From positions 1 through 64,000 of the forward strand of contig NZ_JAFBDA010000012.1 in NCBI RefSeq assembly GCF_016907995.1: 64,000 nucleotides of DNA, written 5' to 3'. Under the pieces are notes generated by a model. That model saw only the letters and a program-made list of their open reading frames with translations, made no database searches and was not told where the DNA came from. This document shows, piece by piece, positions 9,244 through 17,822 of this stretch; the first letter of the stretch is position 1, and every line of letters starts with the position of its first letter. The DNA comes from Clostridium sardiniense (GTDB lineage: Bacteria > Bacillota > Clostridia > Clostridiales > Clostridiaceae). The translations under genes and the position numbers were made by a program.

Positions 9244-11043
9244 ATGAGATTAAATAGTTTAAAGTTAAACAATTTCTATAAAAATAAAAGTATAAAGTAT
9301 ATAATATCTATTTCATTTACTATAATTGCAGTTGCTGGAATGATTGCGCTTGGACAAGTATTATATATTAAATTTGTAAATATAAATGAAAGTATTATAT
9401 CAAAAAATAATAAATCTATAGTAAATCAAGTAAATTTAAACCTGGATAGTTACTTAAGGAATATTATGAGAATATCAGATGGAGTCTATTACAATATTAT
9501 AAAAAAATCTAATTTATCTTCTGATAATATAAGTAGAGATATGGAACTTATCTATGATACAAATAAAGATTTTTTAGTTAGTATAACATTATTTTCAGAG
9601 TATGGGGAGGTAATAGCTGGCTACCCAATGAAGGAATTAAAATCTTCAGTAGACCCAAGGGATAGTGAGTGGTTTTCTAGTGCTATAAGTAAAAAGGGAA
9701 ATCTACATTTTTCTACGCCACACGTACAGAATTTATTCGAAGATCCAAGTTATAAATATAGATGGGTAGTATCTTCAAGTAGAGCGGTTGAACTTACTTC
9801 TAATGGAGAAATAAGTCAAGGAGTACTTCTAGTTGATATGAATTTTAGTGGTATAGAACAAATTTTTAAAAATATAGATATTAGTAAATCAGGATATATG
9901 TATTTAACTGATGGAAAGGGAGAAATTATATACCATCCAAGGCAACAACTAATATATTCAGATTTAATAAAAGAAAATAATAAAATGGCAGCAGAATATG
10001 AAGATGGAACTTTCACGGAAGTTTTTGACAGAGAAAAAAGGTTAGTAACGGTTAAGAGTGTTGGATATACTGGCTGGAAGATAGTAGCTGTAACTCCTAT
10101 GTCAGATATAACAGCAAACTATAGCCATATGAGAATATTTATTATATTCAGCATATTTTTTGGAATATTAATCTTAACTATAATTAATATATTAGTATCA
10201 TCAAAAATTGCAAATCCAATTAAGAATTTAGAAAATAAAGTTAAGGATTTTGAGGAAGGCGCTTTAAATATTGATTTTTCAACTGAAGGAACATATGAAG
10301 TTAGACATCTAGGAGAAGCAATAAATTCTATGGTGTCACAAGTTGATGCATTAATGAAAAATATAGTAATAGAACAGGAATCAAAAAGAAAAAGTGAGTT
10401 AGATGCACTACAGGCTCAAATAAATCCACATTTCTTATATAATACATTAGATTCTATTATATGGATGATAGAAAGTGAAAAGTATGATGGCGCAATAACT
10501 ATGGTTACTGCCCTAGCAAGGTTTTTTAGAATAAGTCTAAGTAAAGGAAAAAATGTTATAACGCTAAAAGATGAACTAGAACATGTGAGAAATTATTTAA
10601 CAATACAAAATATACGTTACAAAAATAAGTTTAGCTATAGGATAGAGGCTGAAGATTCAATTTTAAATTTATCTTGTATAAAACTTATAATACAACCATT
10701 AGTTGAGAATGCGATATATCACGGAATGGATTATATGGATGGAGATGGAGAGATATTTATAAAAGCATATAGTATAAATGAAGATGTGTATATTGATGTT
10801 ATAGATAATGGACTGGGAATGACTGAAGATGTAGTAGAGTCTTTATTAAAGGAAAATAAAAAAATAAAAGGAAATGGTTCAGGGGTAGGACTTAGAAATG
10901 TTAATGAAAGGATTAAATTATATTTTGGAGAGGAGTATGGATTGAAGATATATAGTGAACCTGATGAAGGAACGACTATTAGAGTTCATATAAAGGCTTT
11001 AGAATATGGTGACTATTATAATATGGAGGATAAAAATAAATGA
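9244..11043 (+). CDS. YesM-type membrane sensor histidine kinase
   Basis: This kinase partners the YesN-like regulator upstream. The start is taken at ATG 9244, behind AGCAGGT; a longer frame overlaps the regulator. The 599 residues comprise a transmembrane helix near 20-45, a large extracellular dCache-like sensor (about 50-290), a second helix (about 295-320) and HAMP. A His_kinase domain with phospho-acceptor His396 in INPHFLYNTLDS follows, then a HATPase_c domain with DNGLGM and GSGVGLRNVNERI. The INPHFLYN box is diagnostic of this class. Its last codons overlap the next gene (ATGA), so the binding-protein-like genes that follow are translationally coupled to it, which suggests a joint sensing role. 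Confidence 0.9.
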   Translation: MRLNSLKLNNFYKNKSIKYIISISFTIIAVAGMIALGQVLYIKFVNINESIISKNNKSIVNQVNLNLDSYLRNIMRISDGVYYNIIKKSNLSSDNISRDMELIYDTNKDFLVSITLFSEYGEVIAGYPMKELKSSVDPRDSEWFSSAISKKGNLHFSTPHVQNLFEDPSYKYRWVVSSSRAVELTSNGEISQGVLLVDMNFSGIEQIFKNIDISKSGYMYLTDGKGEIIYHPRQQLIYSDLIKENNKMAAEYEDGTFTEVFDREKRLVTVKSVGYTGWKIVAVTPMSDITANYSHMRIFIIFSIFFGILILTIINILVSSKIANPIKNLENKVKDFEEGALNIDFSTEGTYEVRHLGEAINSMVSQVDALMKNIVIEQESKRKSELDALQAQINPHFLYNTLDSIIWMIESEKYDGAITMVTALARFFRISLSKGKNVITLKDELEHVRNYLTIQNIRYKNKFSYRIEAEDSILNLSCIKLIIQPLVENAIYHGMDYMDGDGEIFIKAYSINEDVYIDVIDNGLGMTEDVVESLLKENKKIKGNGSGVGLRNVNERIKLYFGEEYGLKIYSEPDEGTTIRVHIKALEYGDYYNMEDKNK

Positions 11044-12014
11044 AATTAAAGAGAAGGAATATATTATTTTTAATCTTTTTTATATTAATTATTTTTTTTA
11101 TTATAATAGTTTTTAAATATTTAAATACAGAAGATGATAAAAATCCAATTTATAGGATGGCATATATAAGCAAAAATGATAATTTAACATTTATAAGTGA
11201 AGGGATTAATCAGGCATCAAAGGATATGAATGTAGAAGTAGAGATTTATAGAATTACAAAAGAAAACAAAATAGAGGAGCAAAATAAATTACTAGAAAAG
11301 TGTATAAATGATGATATAGATGCCATAATCATATCGCCTGTAGATTATGAGAAAATTTCGGAAGTAATAAATAAGCATAATTATAGTGGACCTGTTATAT
11401 TAATGGATTTCAAAATTGATTTAAAAAAGAAGTTATCATATATATCATGCAATGATTACGATATAGGTAAAAGTTTGGCAGAAGAGATAATTCAAAGAGG
11501 AAATACAAGTGAGAATTTTGTCATATTAGGAAATGAAGAAGAATTTAAGACTTTAGAAGAAATAAATAAAGGATTTATTGAAGAAGTAAATAACACAAGG
11601 AATAAATATAAGTATGTAAAAATAAGTGAAGATGAGAATAAGCAGTATAGTGAAATATTAAAATATATAGAAGAGAATAGAGTAGATGTAATTGTGAGTT
11701 TTGATTCAGAAATACTTGAGGTTATAGCAAAGATAAAAAAAGATTCATATATGGAAAATAAAAGGGAAAATAGTGATTTTGAGGTTTATGGAGTGGGATT
11801 AACTAATAAAATACTATCATATGTAGAAGAAAATATAATAGATGCAGTTGCAGTAAAAAATGAATTTAATTTAGGGTATTTAAGTGTGGAAATGGCCGTA
11901 AATAAATTGAAAAATAATAAGGTAGAAGAGAAAGATATAGATTTTTCTATTGTAAACAAGAGAAATATGTATTCAGAGAGAAATGAGAAGTTGCTTTTTC
12001 CTTTTGTTAAATAA
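11040..12014 (+). CDS. Membrane-anchored sugar-binding-protein-like sensor subunit
   Basis: The 324-residue protein has an N-terminal transmembrane helix (about residues 7-27) and no lipobox cysteine. A periplasmic-binding-protein type 1 domain follows, recognisable by IYRMAYISKNDN, the segment DDIDAIIISPVDYE and VDVIVSFDSEIL. It overlaps the kinase gene by ATGA. The permanent membrane anchor and the coupling to a YesM kinase suggest it presents a bound sugar to the kinase's extracellular domain, as XylFII does for LytS in other Firmicutes. It is distant from MglB and lacks the calcium loop. A role in transport is less likely because no extra permease is present. Confidence 0.7.
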   Translation: MKLKRRNILFLIFFILIIFFIIIVFKYLNTEDDKNPIYRMAYISKNDNLTFISEGINQASKDMNVEVEIYRITKENKIEEQNKLLEKCINDDIDAIIISPVDYEKISEVINKHNYSGPVILMDFKIDLKKKLSYISCNDYDIGKSLAEEIIQRGNTSENFVILGNEEEFKTLEEINKGFIEEVNNTRNKYKYVKISEDENKQYSEILKYIEENRVDVIVSFDSEILEVIAKIKKDSYMENKRENSDFEVYGVGLTNKILSYVEENIIDAVAVKNEFNLGYLSVEMAVNKLKNNKVEEKDIDFSIVNKRNMYSERNEKLLFPFVK

Positions 12015-12039
12015 TAAAGGTAGTTTGGAGAGTGGAACC

Positions 12040-13095
12040 ATGAAATCTTGGTTAAAAACTTTATCAACCATAGTGTTATTAGTTAGCTCTAATACATTTA
12101 TTGGATGCAAGGAAAAAACTACAAATGAAGAGATAAAAGAAATAAAAATTGGGGTTAGCGTGTATGAAGGATCAGATATTTTTATTTCTAGTATAGTAGA
12201 TAATTTAGAAGAACTAGTAAAGGAGAAGGGGGCAGAAGGCGAGTATAAATTTACATTAACTGTAGAGGATGCAAAATGTGATCAATACAATCAAAATGAA
12301 CAAGTAGATAAATTTATAAATCAAAATTATGATGTAATGTGTATCAATCTTGTTGATAGAAGGTCAGCTGCATCTATTATTAACAGAGCCAAAAATTCAG
12401 ATATTCCAGTAGTATTTTTTAATCGTGAACCTGTAGAGGAAGATATGAATATGTGGGATAAGGTATATTATATAGGAACACAAGCTGAACAATCAGGAAT
12501 AATGCAAGCTGATATTGTATTAGAAAAATATAATAAAAATAAGAAAAGTGTAGATAAAAATAATGATGGAAAAATACAGTATTTAATGTTAGAAGGTGAG
12601 GAATATCATCAAGATGCATTAATAAGAACTGAGTATTGTATAAAGAGGTTTTCAGAAGGTGATATTAAGGTTGAGAAACTTGAAAGCTATATAGCTGATT
12701 GGAACAGAATAAAAGCCAAGGAGAAAACAGAAAGTTGGATAAAAAAGTATGCAGGTAAAATTGAGGTTATATTTAGCAATAATGATGAGATGGCTTTAGG
12801 TGCAATAGATGCCTTTAAAGATTTAAATTTAACTAGCAATATGCCTATAGTGGTTGGTGTAGATGGAATAGAAGCAGCTATGCAGTGTATTAAAGAGGGT
12901 TATTTAACTGGTACTGTATTAAGTGATGCTAATTCGCAAGCAGAAAAAATTTTTGATATTTCATATATGTTAGCTACATCTGACGGAACAGAAGAAGATA
13001 AAATGATTCTAAATAGAAAGTATATTAGAGATTCTCATGAAATAGTAACAAAGGATAATGTTGATACATTTATAGATCAAGTTATTAATAATTGA
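12040..13095 (+). CDS. MglB-like sugar-binding lipoprotein (second copy)
   Basis: This is a paralogue of the mglB product. The frame extends upstream into the preceding gene, but GGAG at 12027-12030 supports the ATG at 12040, giving 351 residues. The signal peptide ends in FIGC (Cys23). Clear matches to MglB include INLVDRRSAA, PVVFFNREP, the calcium loop DKNNDGKIQY followed by LMLEGE, and SNNDEMALGAI. It is placed in the regulatory, not the transport, operon, directly behind the anchored binding protein. It may present sugar to the kinase, or be a second high-affinity donor for MglAC. No strong terminator is seen after it. Confidence 0.83.
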   Translation: MKSWLKTLSTIVLLVSSNTFIGCKEKTTNEEIKEIKIGVSVYEGSDIFISSIVDNLEELVKEKGAEGEYKFTLTVEDAKCDQYNQNEQVDKFINQNYDVMCINLVDRRSAASIINRAKNSDIPVVFFNREPVEEDMNMWDKVYYIGTQAEQSGIMQADIVLEKYNKNKKSVDKNNDGKIQYLMLEGEEYHQDALIRTEYCIKRFSEGDIKVEKLESYIADWNRIKAKEKTESWIKKYAGKIEVIFSNNDEMALGAIDAFKDLNLTSNMPIVVGVDGIEAAMQCIKEGYLTGTVLSDANSQAEKIFDISYMLATSDGTEEDKMILNRKYIRDSHEIVTKDNVDTFIDQVINN

Positions 13096-13201
13096 AATAT
13101 ATTAGAGATATATATAGTATAAAAAGTAGTATAGTTTATAAATTACTTAATATTTTTATAGTTATAAGAGTTGATATTTTTTAATATAAAGGGAGTGGAG
13201 T

Positions 13202-13687
13202 ATGAGAAGATTTTATATAAAAGAGAGATTATTTGCTATGGGAGCAAAATTTGATGTTTATGATGAGCATGATAATGAGGTCTATTTAGTTGAAGCGGAT
13301 AAATTTGATATAGGAAAAAATATATCTGTATATTCGCCTAATAAGGATGTGAAGTATGTATATTTAGAGCAAAAAATTAGAATTGGTGCTCACAAATATG
13401 AACTATATAATGGAGTAGGTAATAGTATAGGAGTTCTTGAAAAAGAATTGATGATTCCTGAATATAGAGCTTCAGGAAAGATTGGAGACATAGAATTAAA
13501 AGGCTTGGGAATTTTAGGGAGAAGTTATGATATTATAAGAAATGGAATTCCGATTGGGAAGTTTTATAAGGAATTAACTTTTGGAAGAGATAGATACATT
13601 TTAGAGATAAATGATGAAAGTATAAATGAAATATTAATAGGTTTTGTAGTAGTCATAGATATGGTTAGGTTCCATAATAAAGGTTAA
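13202..13687 (+). CDS. LURP-one-related (YxjI-like) protein
   Basis: The 161-residue cytoplasmic protein matches the LOR/DUF567 family in its pattern: an N-terminal YIKERLF motif, alternating beta strands in place of helices, the segment FDVYDEHDNEVYLVEA, and a final hydrophobic strand near GFVVVIDMVRF. The family folds as a tubby-like beta barrel and its biochemical role in bacteria is unknown. GGGAGTGG gives a strong ribosome binding site. It stands alone after the sugar-sensing genes with no obvious functional link. Confidence 0.7.
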   Translation: MRRFYIKERLFAMGAKFDVYDEHDNEVYLVEADKFDIGKNISVYSPNKDVKYVYLEQKIRIGAHKYELYNGVGNSIGVLEKELMIPEYRASGKIGDIELKGLGILGRSYDIIRNGIPIGKFYKELTFGRDRYILEINDESINEILIGFVVVIDMVRFHNKG

Positions 13688-13758
13688 ATTTCATAATAAT
13701 AAATAAATAAATAAATATAAAATCTCATAGTAAAGAAATGTTTAAGGTGATAAGTTAT

Positions 13759-14229
13759 ATGTGTAGTGATAAGTTAAATATAAAAATAGAACATGCTAAA
13801 GTTGAAGAAGTACCAGTTGATTTATTATTAGTTGCAGACCCATCAATTGATGCAATAAATAAGTATATAAACAAATCAAAAGTAATAGTAGCTAAAATAG
13901 AGAATTACATAGTAGGAGTTATAGCATTCTTAGAAAAAGAGAATAGTGTATATGAGATAATGAATTTAGCTGTAGATGAGGATTATAGAAGAAGAGGCTT
14001 TGCCAAAAGATTAATTATAAAAGCAGAAGAGTATATAAAGAGACTAGGTGGAATTAGAATATTAATAGGTACTGGTAATTCATCCATAAACCAAATAAAA
14101 TTATATAAAAATATGGGCTTTATAATAACCGATATAAGAAAGAACTTTTTTATAGAGAATTATAAAGAAGAGATATATGAAAATAATATACAGTGTAGAG
14201 ATATGATAATATTAGAAAAGCTATTGTAA
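13759..14229 (+). CDS. GNAT-family N-acetyltransferase
   Basis: This is a predicted acetyl-CoA-dependent acetyltransferase with unknown substrate. AAGGTGA at 13744-13750 fits the ATG at 13759 (156 residues) better than the in-frame ATG at 13738, which has no ribosome site. The acetyl-CoA-binding motif A reads DEDYRRRGFAKRLI, preceded by the beta strand YEIMNLAV. Motif B is around NQIKLYKNMGF, ending in the typical GF. A terminator follows directly. Confidence 0.82.
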   Translation: MCSDKLNIKIEHAKVEEVPVDLLLVADPSIDAINKYINKSKVIVAKIENYIVGVIAFLEKENSVYEIMNLAVDEDYRRRGFAKRLIIKAEEYIKRLGGIRILIGTGNSSINQIKLYKNMGFIITDIRKNFFIENYKEEIYENNIQCRDMIILEKLL

Positions 14230-14236
14230 TTATTGA

Positions 14237-14267
14237 GGATAGGTGTAAAAAACTATCCTTTTTATTT
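14237..14267 (+). terminator. Intrinsic terminator after the acetyltransferase
   Basis: GGATAG / CTATCC stem with a 10-base A-rich loop, followed by a T-run. Confidence 0.65.
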
Positions 14268-14474
14268 TGAGATATTTTTAATAAATAATAAATTTTATTT
14301 ATAACTTAATACTAATAAGAATAAAAAGCATAAAACTATTTAAAATATTTATTAAGTTATAAGGTTTAAAGAAATACTCTAGTAAGTGTTAATAGAAGTT
14401 TATAAATTATTTAGTAGTGAATTCATATGTTAGATATATCATTTATCTATATTAATATAAGGAGATAGAGGTAT

Positions 14475-15026
14475 ATGCAAAATGTACATAGTGGTGAAGA
14501 TTCTAGAATAAAGATGCTTGTATTAACAGGGCTTATGATAGCGCTTGTTTTTATTTCTGGAAGTATTATAAGAATACCTACTTTAAATGGATTTATGCAA
14601 CCTGGAGATTGTATGGTTCTATTATCAGCAGTTCTTTTAGGTAAAAAATATGGAACAGCAGCTGGAGCTATTGGTATGGCTTTAGTTGATATATTAGGTG
14701 GATATATTATATGGGCTCCGTTTACATTTATAATAAAGGGTCTTATGGTATTAACAGTAGCTATATTAATAGAGAGAGCTAAGAAGAAAAACTTTAATAC
14801 TTACTTAGTTGCTTTTATAGTTGCGGGATTAGTAGATATTATAGGATATTTTATATGTAATGCAATAATGGGAGGACTTATAATGGGAGCTTCAAATGGA
14901 TTTGTAGGAAGCATTATATATGCAACTATGCATATTCCAGGAGATGCAGCACAAGTAGTTCTCGGGATAGTAATAGCTCTTCCTTTAGCAAAGGTTGTTA
15001 ATAAGGCAAAAGAAAGAATGGATTAG
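14475..15026 (+). CDS. ECF-type vitamin transporter S-component
   Basis: This is a 183-residue membrane protein with five or six hydrophobic segments, of the ECF substrate-binding (S) type. Such proteins capture a vitamin or its precursor and share the energising EcfA/A'/T module encoded elsewhere. The segment ending in IRIPTLNGFMQPGDCMVLLSA and the small-residue-rich helix GTAAGAIGMALVDILGG are typical. No energising genes are nearby and no riboswitch was recognised in the 245 bases upstream, so the substrate cannot be assigned. It has its own ribosome site (AAGGAGA) and a strong terminator. Confidence 0.75.
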   Translation: MQNVHSGEDSRIKMLVLTGLMIALVFISGSIIRIPTLNGFMQPGDCMVLLSAVLLGKKYGTAAGAIGMALVDILGGYIIWAPFTFIIKGLMVLTVAILIERAKKKNFNTYLVAFIVAGLVDIIGYFICNAIMGGLIMGASNGFVGSIIYATMHIPGDAAQVVLGIVIALPLAKVVNKAKERMD

Positions 15027-15063
15027 ACGATTTAAAATATTAACCTAAAAAATAATAACTTAC

Positions 15064-15100
15064 AAAAAAAGATGTACTTATTTAAAAGTACATCTTTTTT
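15064..15100 (+). terminator. Strong intrinsic terminator after the ECF S-component
   Basis: A perfect stem of about 15 bp (AAAAAAGATGTACTT / AAGTACATCTTTTTT) with a short loop. It is symmetrical enough to work in both directions. Confidence 0.85.
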
Positions 15101-15115
15101 ATTAGCGAAAATACA

Positions 15116-15133
15116 TATGAAACTAATACCATA
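15116..15133 (+). promoter_or_regulatory. Upstream ScrR operator candidate
   Basis: TATGAAACTAATACCATA differs from the promoter-proximal site at 15289-15306 at only 3 of 18 positions, all G/A changes. The two sites lie 173 bases apart centre to centre, close enough for looping by a LacI-type repressor. Confidence 0.55.
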
Positions 15134-15275
15134 AGATTTATGTAAAGGTTTTATAAAAATATATAAATAATAAAATAAGTTTAACTATATTAGATATAAT
15201 TTTAATAAATGTGTTATATATGATTAATTTTATAAAATTATATATAAAATTATGATATAATGATATTTTTTATAA

Positions 15276-15305
15276 TTGACAGAATATATATGGAACTGGT
15301 ACCAT
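15276..15305 (+). promoter_or_regulatory. Promoter of the sucrose operon
   Basis: A perfect TTGACA -35 (15276-15281), an 18-base spacer and TACCAT (15300-15305) as the -10. The -10 lies inside the palindromic operator, so repressor binding would exclude RNA polymerase. Confidence 0.6.
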
Positions 15306-15306
15306 A
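15289..15306 (+). promoter_or_regulatory. Promoter-proximal ScrR operator candidate
   Basis: TATGGAACTGGTACCATA is an imperfect palindrome centred on the -10 region. Its near copy upstream and the adjacent LacI-family gene scrR make it the probable sucrose operator. Confidence 0.62.
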
Positions 15307-15345
15307 AAAATATCAAAAAGAGATTTTGATTAGGAGGTATTGAAA

Positions 15346-16698
15346 ATGAGCAAAGAGCAAGTAGTTGCAAGGGAAATTTTAAAATACATTGGTGGAAAAG
15401 ATAATATTAAATCTATGGAACACTGTGCTACAAGATTACGTCTTATATTAAAAGATAAAAGCTTAATTGATGAGAAAGCAATTGAAAATATTGATGGAGT
15501 AAAGGGACAATTTTTTGCAGCAGCACAATATCAAATAATTTTAGGGACAGGCTTTGTAAATAAAGTATATGCAGCAATGTCAGGAGAAGGTATTGATACT
15601 GGAAATGTTAAAGAAGATGCATATAGTAATATGACATTACCACAAAAAATATCTCGTACTTTAGGTGATATTTTTGTACCTATAATACCGGTTCTTGTAG
15701 CAACTGGATTATTCATGGGACTTAGAGGCTTATTAGTAAATTTAGGAGTAGAATTAAATCCTACATTTAATACACTTACAGAAGTTTTAACTGATACAGC
15801 ATTTATATTCTTACCAGCATTAGTTGCATGGTCAACAATGAAAAAGTTTGGAGGTACACCTGTAGTTGGTATAGTACTTGGACTTATGCTTGTAGCACCA
15901 CAGCTCCCAAATGCTTGGCAAGTAGCAGGTGGAGCGGATCCTATATATATATCATTATTAGGACTTAGTATTCCAATAGTTGGATATCAAGGATCAGTTC
16001 TTCCGGCATTAGTACTAGGAATAATAGCTGCAAAGCTTGAGAAAACAATTAGAAAGTTTATGCCAGATGTATTAGATTTAATTGTAACACCATTTTTAAC
16101 TTTATTAGTTTCAATGTTACTTGGATTATTAATAGTTGGACCTATAATGCACACAAGTGAAGTATACATTTTAGATTTATTTAAGATGTTCTTAGGTTTA
16201 CCACTTGGTATTGGTGGGGCAATAATTGGTGGAGTACATCAAGTTATAGTAGTATCAGGAGTTCATCATATATTTAATGCATTAGAAGTTGAACTTATAT
16301 CAGGTACAGGATTAAATCCATTTAATGCTGTAATAACTGGGGCGATAGTAGCACAAGGGGCAGCGGCACTTGCAGTTGGACTTAAGACAAGAGATAAAAA
16401 GAAACGTTCACTATATATTTCATCAGCAATTCCAGCATTTTTAGGAATTACTGAAGCTGCAATATTTGGTGTTAATTTAAGATTCATAAAACCATTTATA
16501 TTTGCATGTATAGGTGGAGCAGCATCAGGGATGTTCGCTTCAATAATACATTTAGCAGGAACGGGAATGGGAATAACAGCATTACCTGGAACTCTTTTAT
16601 ATGTAAATACAAATTTAATTGGATATTTAATAGCAAATGGAATTGGAATAGTTGTAGCGTTTTTATTAACATATATTTTCTTTAAGCCTCAAGAGTAG
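15346..16698 (+). CDS. scrA: Sucrose-specific PTS enzyme IIBC
   Basis: This membrane transporter imports sucrose and phosphorylates it to sucrose-6-phosphate. AGGAGG at 15332-15337 fits the ATG at 15346, giving 450 residues; a TTG six bases earlier is less likely. The IIB domain occupies the first 85 residues, with the phosphorylated Cys27 in HCATRLRL. The IIC domain follows with about ten hydrophobic segments and the family region GITEAAIFGVNLR. No IIA domain is fused, so a separate IIA must serve it, as for many ScrA proteins. Sucrose specificity is inferred from the companion scrR, scrB and scrK genes. Confidence 0.9.
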   Translation: MSKEQVVAREILKYIGGKDNIKSMEHCATRLRLILKDKSLIDEKAIENIDGVKGQFFAAAQYQIILGTGFVNKVYAAMSGEGIDTGNVKEDAYSNMTLPQKISRTLGDIFVPIIPVLVATGLFMGLRGLLVNLGVELNPTFNTLTEVLTDTAFIFLPALVAWSTMKKFGGTPVVGIVLGLMLVAPQLPNAWQVAGGADPIYISLLGLSIPIVGYQGSVLPALVLGIIAAKLEKTIRKFMPDVLDLIVTPFLTLLVSMLLGLLIVGPIMHTSEVYILDLFKMFLGLPLGIGGAIIGGVHQVIVVSGVHHIFNALEVELISGTGLNPFNAVITGAIVAQGAAALAVGLKTRDKKKRSLYISSAIPAFLGITEAAIFGVNLRFIKPFIFACIGGAASGMFASIIHLAGTGMGITALPGTLLYVNTNLIGYLIANGIGIVVAFLLTYIFFKPQE

Positions 16699-16776
16699 TG
16701 TATTTAAAATCTTAAATAATGGTATAATTATTAAAGCTAATAGCATGGAAAATATACCTTTATTTAGGAGGAGAAA

Positions 16777-17757
16777 ATGAAAGTAACAATACAAGATATC
16801 GCTAACATGGTGGGAGTATCAAAAAGTACTGTATCAAGATATTTAAATGGAGGCTATGTAAGTGGTGAAAATGTTAATAAAATAAAAGAGGCAATTGAAA
16901 AAACAGGCTTTGAAACAAATTTCTTTGCAAAGAGATTGAAAGCCAAAAAGAGTAAATTAATAGGAATAATAATTCCTAGAATAGATTCATTTACAGCAGG
17001 AAAAACATTAAATGGAATAAATAAAAAGCTAGAGGAACATGGGTATCAAGGAATTATTTTAACTAGTGAATTAAATAGAGAAAAAGAATTAAGTCATATA
17101 AAGAAGTTATATCAGCAAGGGGTGGATGGGATTATAATAATGTCTTTTGAGATAGCAAAAGAACATGTAAAAATAGCAAATCAACTACCTATACCTGTTA
17201 TGTTTTCAGGCCAAAGATCTGAATACTTAAACTATATAACTTTAGACGATGAGAAAATAGGAAGATTACTTGGAGAATATATAAAAAAGCAAGGACACAG
17301 AAATATTGTGTTTTTAGGAGTAAGTGAAAAGGATAAGTCTGTTGGGATTTTAAGAAAGAAAGGATTTTATGAAGGATTTGAAGGAGAAGAGTATAAACTA
17401 AACTTTGTTGAAACAGACTTCTCATTTAATAAAGCATATGAATCAGGAGAGAAGGTTTTAGAATATAATCCAACGGCAGTCGTCTGTGCAACTGATAATA
17501 TAGCATTAGGTCTTATGAGATTCCTTTTAGAGCGAGGTATAAAAATACCTAAAGATATATCAATCGCAGGATTTGGAGGCTATGATGTTGGTGCAATAAC
17601 TTATCCTTCACTTACTACAGTAAAAATTGATTATAAACTGTTTGGTGAAAAGACAGCAGATAGAATTTTAAATCTAATAGATGAAGAAAAATTAGATGAA
17701 ATAGATGATGTTCCTTTAGAACTTATAGTAAGAGAAAGTGTAAAGAGAATAGATTAG
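16777..17757 (+). CDS. scrR: LacI-family repressor of the sucrose operon
   Basis: The 326-residue regulator has an N-terminal LacI helix-turn-helix (TIQDIANMVGVSKSTVSRYLNGG, residues 3-25, split by turn GVSK) and a hinge. A periplasmic-binding-protein-like effector domain follows, with GIIIPRIDSF and ITYPSLTTVKID. It lies between scrA and scrB. A TATAAT at 16723-16728 just upstream suggests it also has its own weak promoter. The two palindromes before scrA are its likely targets. The inducer is expected to be sucrose-6-phosphate or fructose (family knowledge). Confidence 0.88.
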   Translation: MKVTIQDIANMVGVSKSTVSRYLNGGYVSGENVNKIKEAIEKTGFETNFFAKRLKAKKSKLIGIIIPRIDSFTAGKTLNGINKKLEEHGYQGIILTSELNREKELSHIKKLYQQGVDGIIIMSFEIAKEHVKIANQLPIPVMFSGQRSEYLNYITLDDEKIGRLLGEYIKKQGHRNIVFLGVSEKDKSVGILRKKGFYEGFEGEEYKLNFVETDFSFNKAYESGEKVLEYNPTAVVCATDNIALGLMRFLLERGIKIPKDISIAGFGGYDVGAITYPSLTTVKIDYKLFGEKTADRILNLIDEEKLDEIDDVPLELIVRESVKRID

Positions 17758-17822
17758 ATGGATAAAATTTTATTTTGATATATGTAATTTCACCAATCAC
17801 ATTTTTGGAGGGTGAAATTATA

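Noticed and set aside
14230..14474. Riboswitch upstream of the ECF S-component
   Set aside because: I looked for conserved vitamin riboswitch cores (TPP, FMN, cobalamin) and saw none; the region is plain AT-rich sequence.
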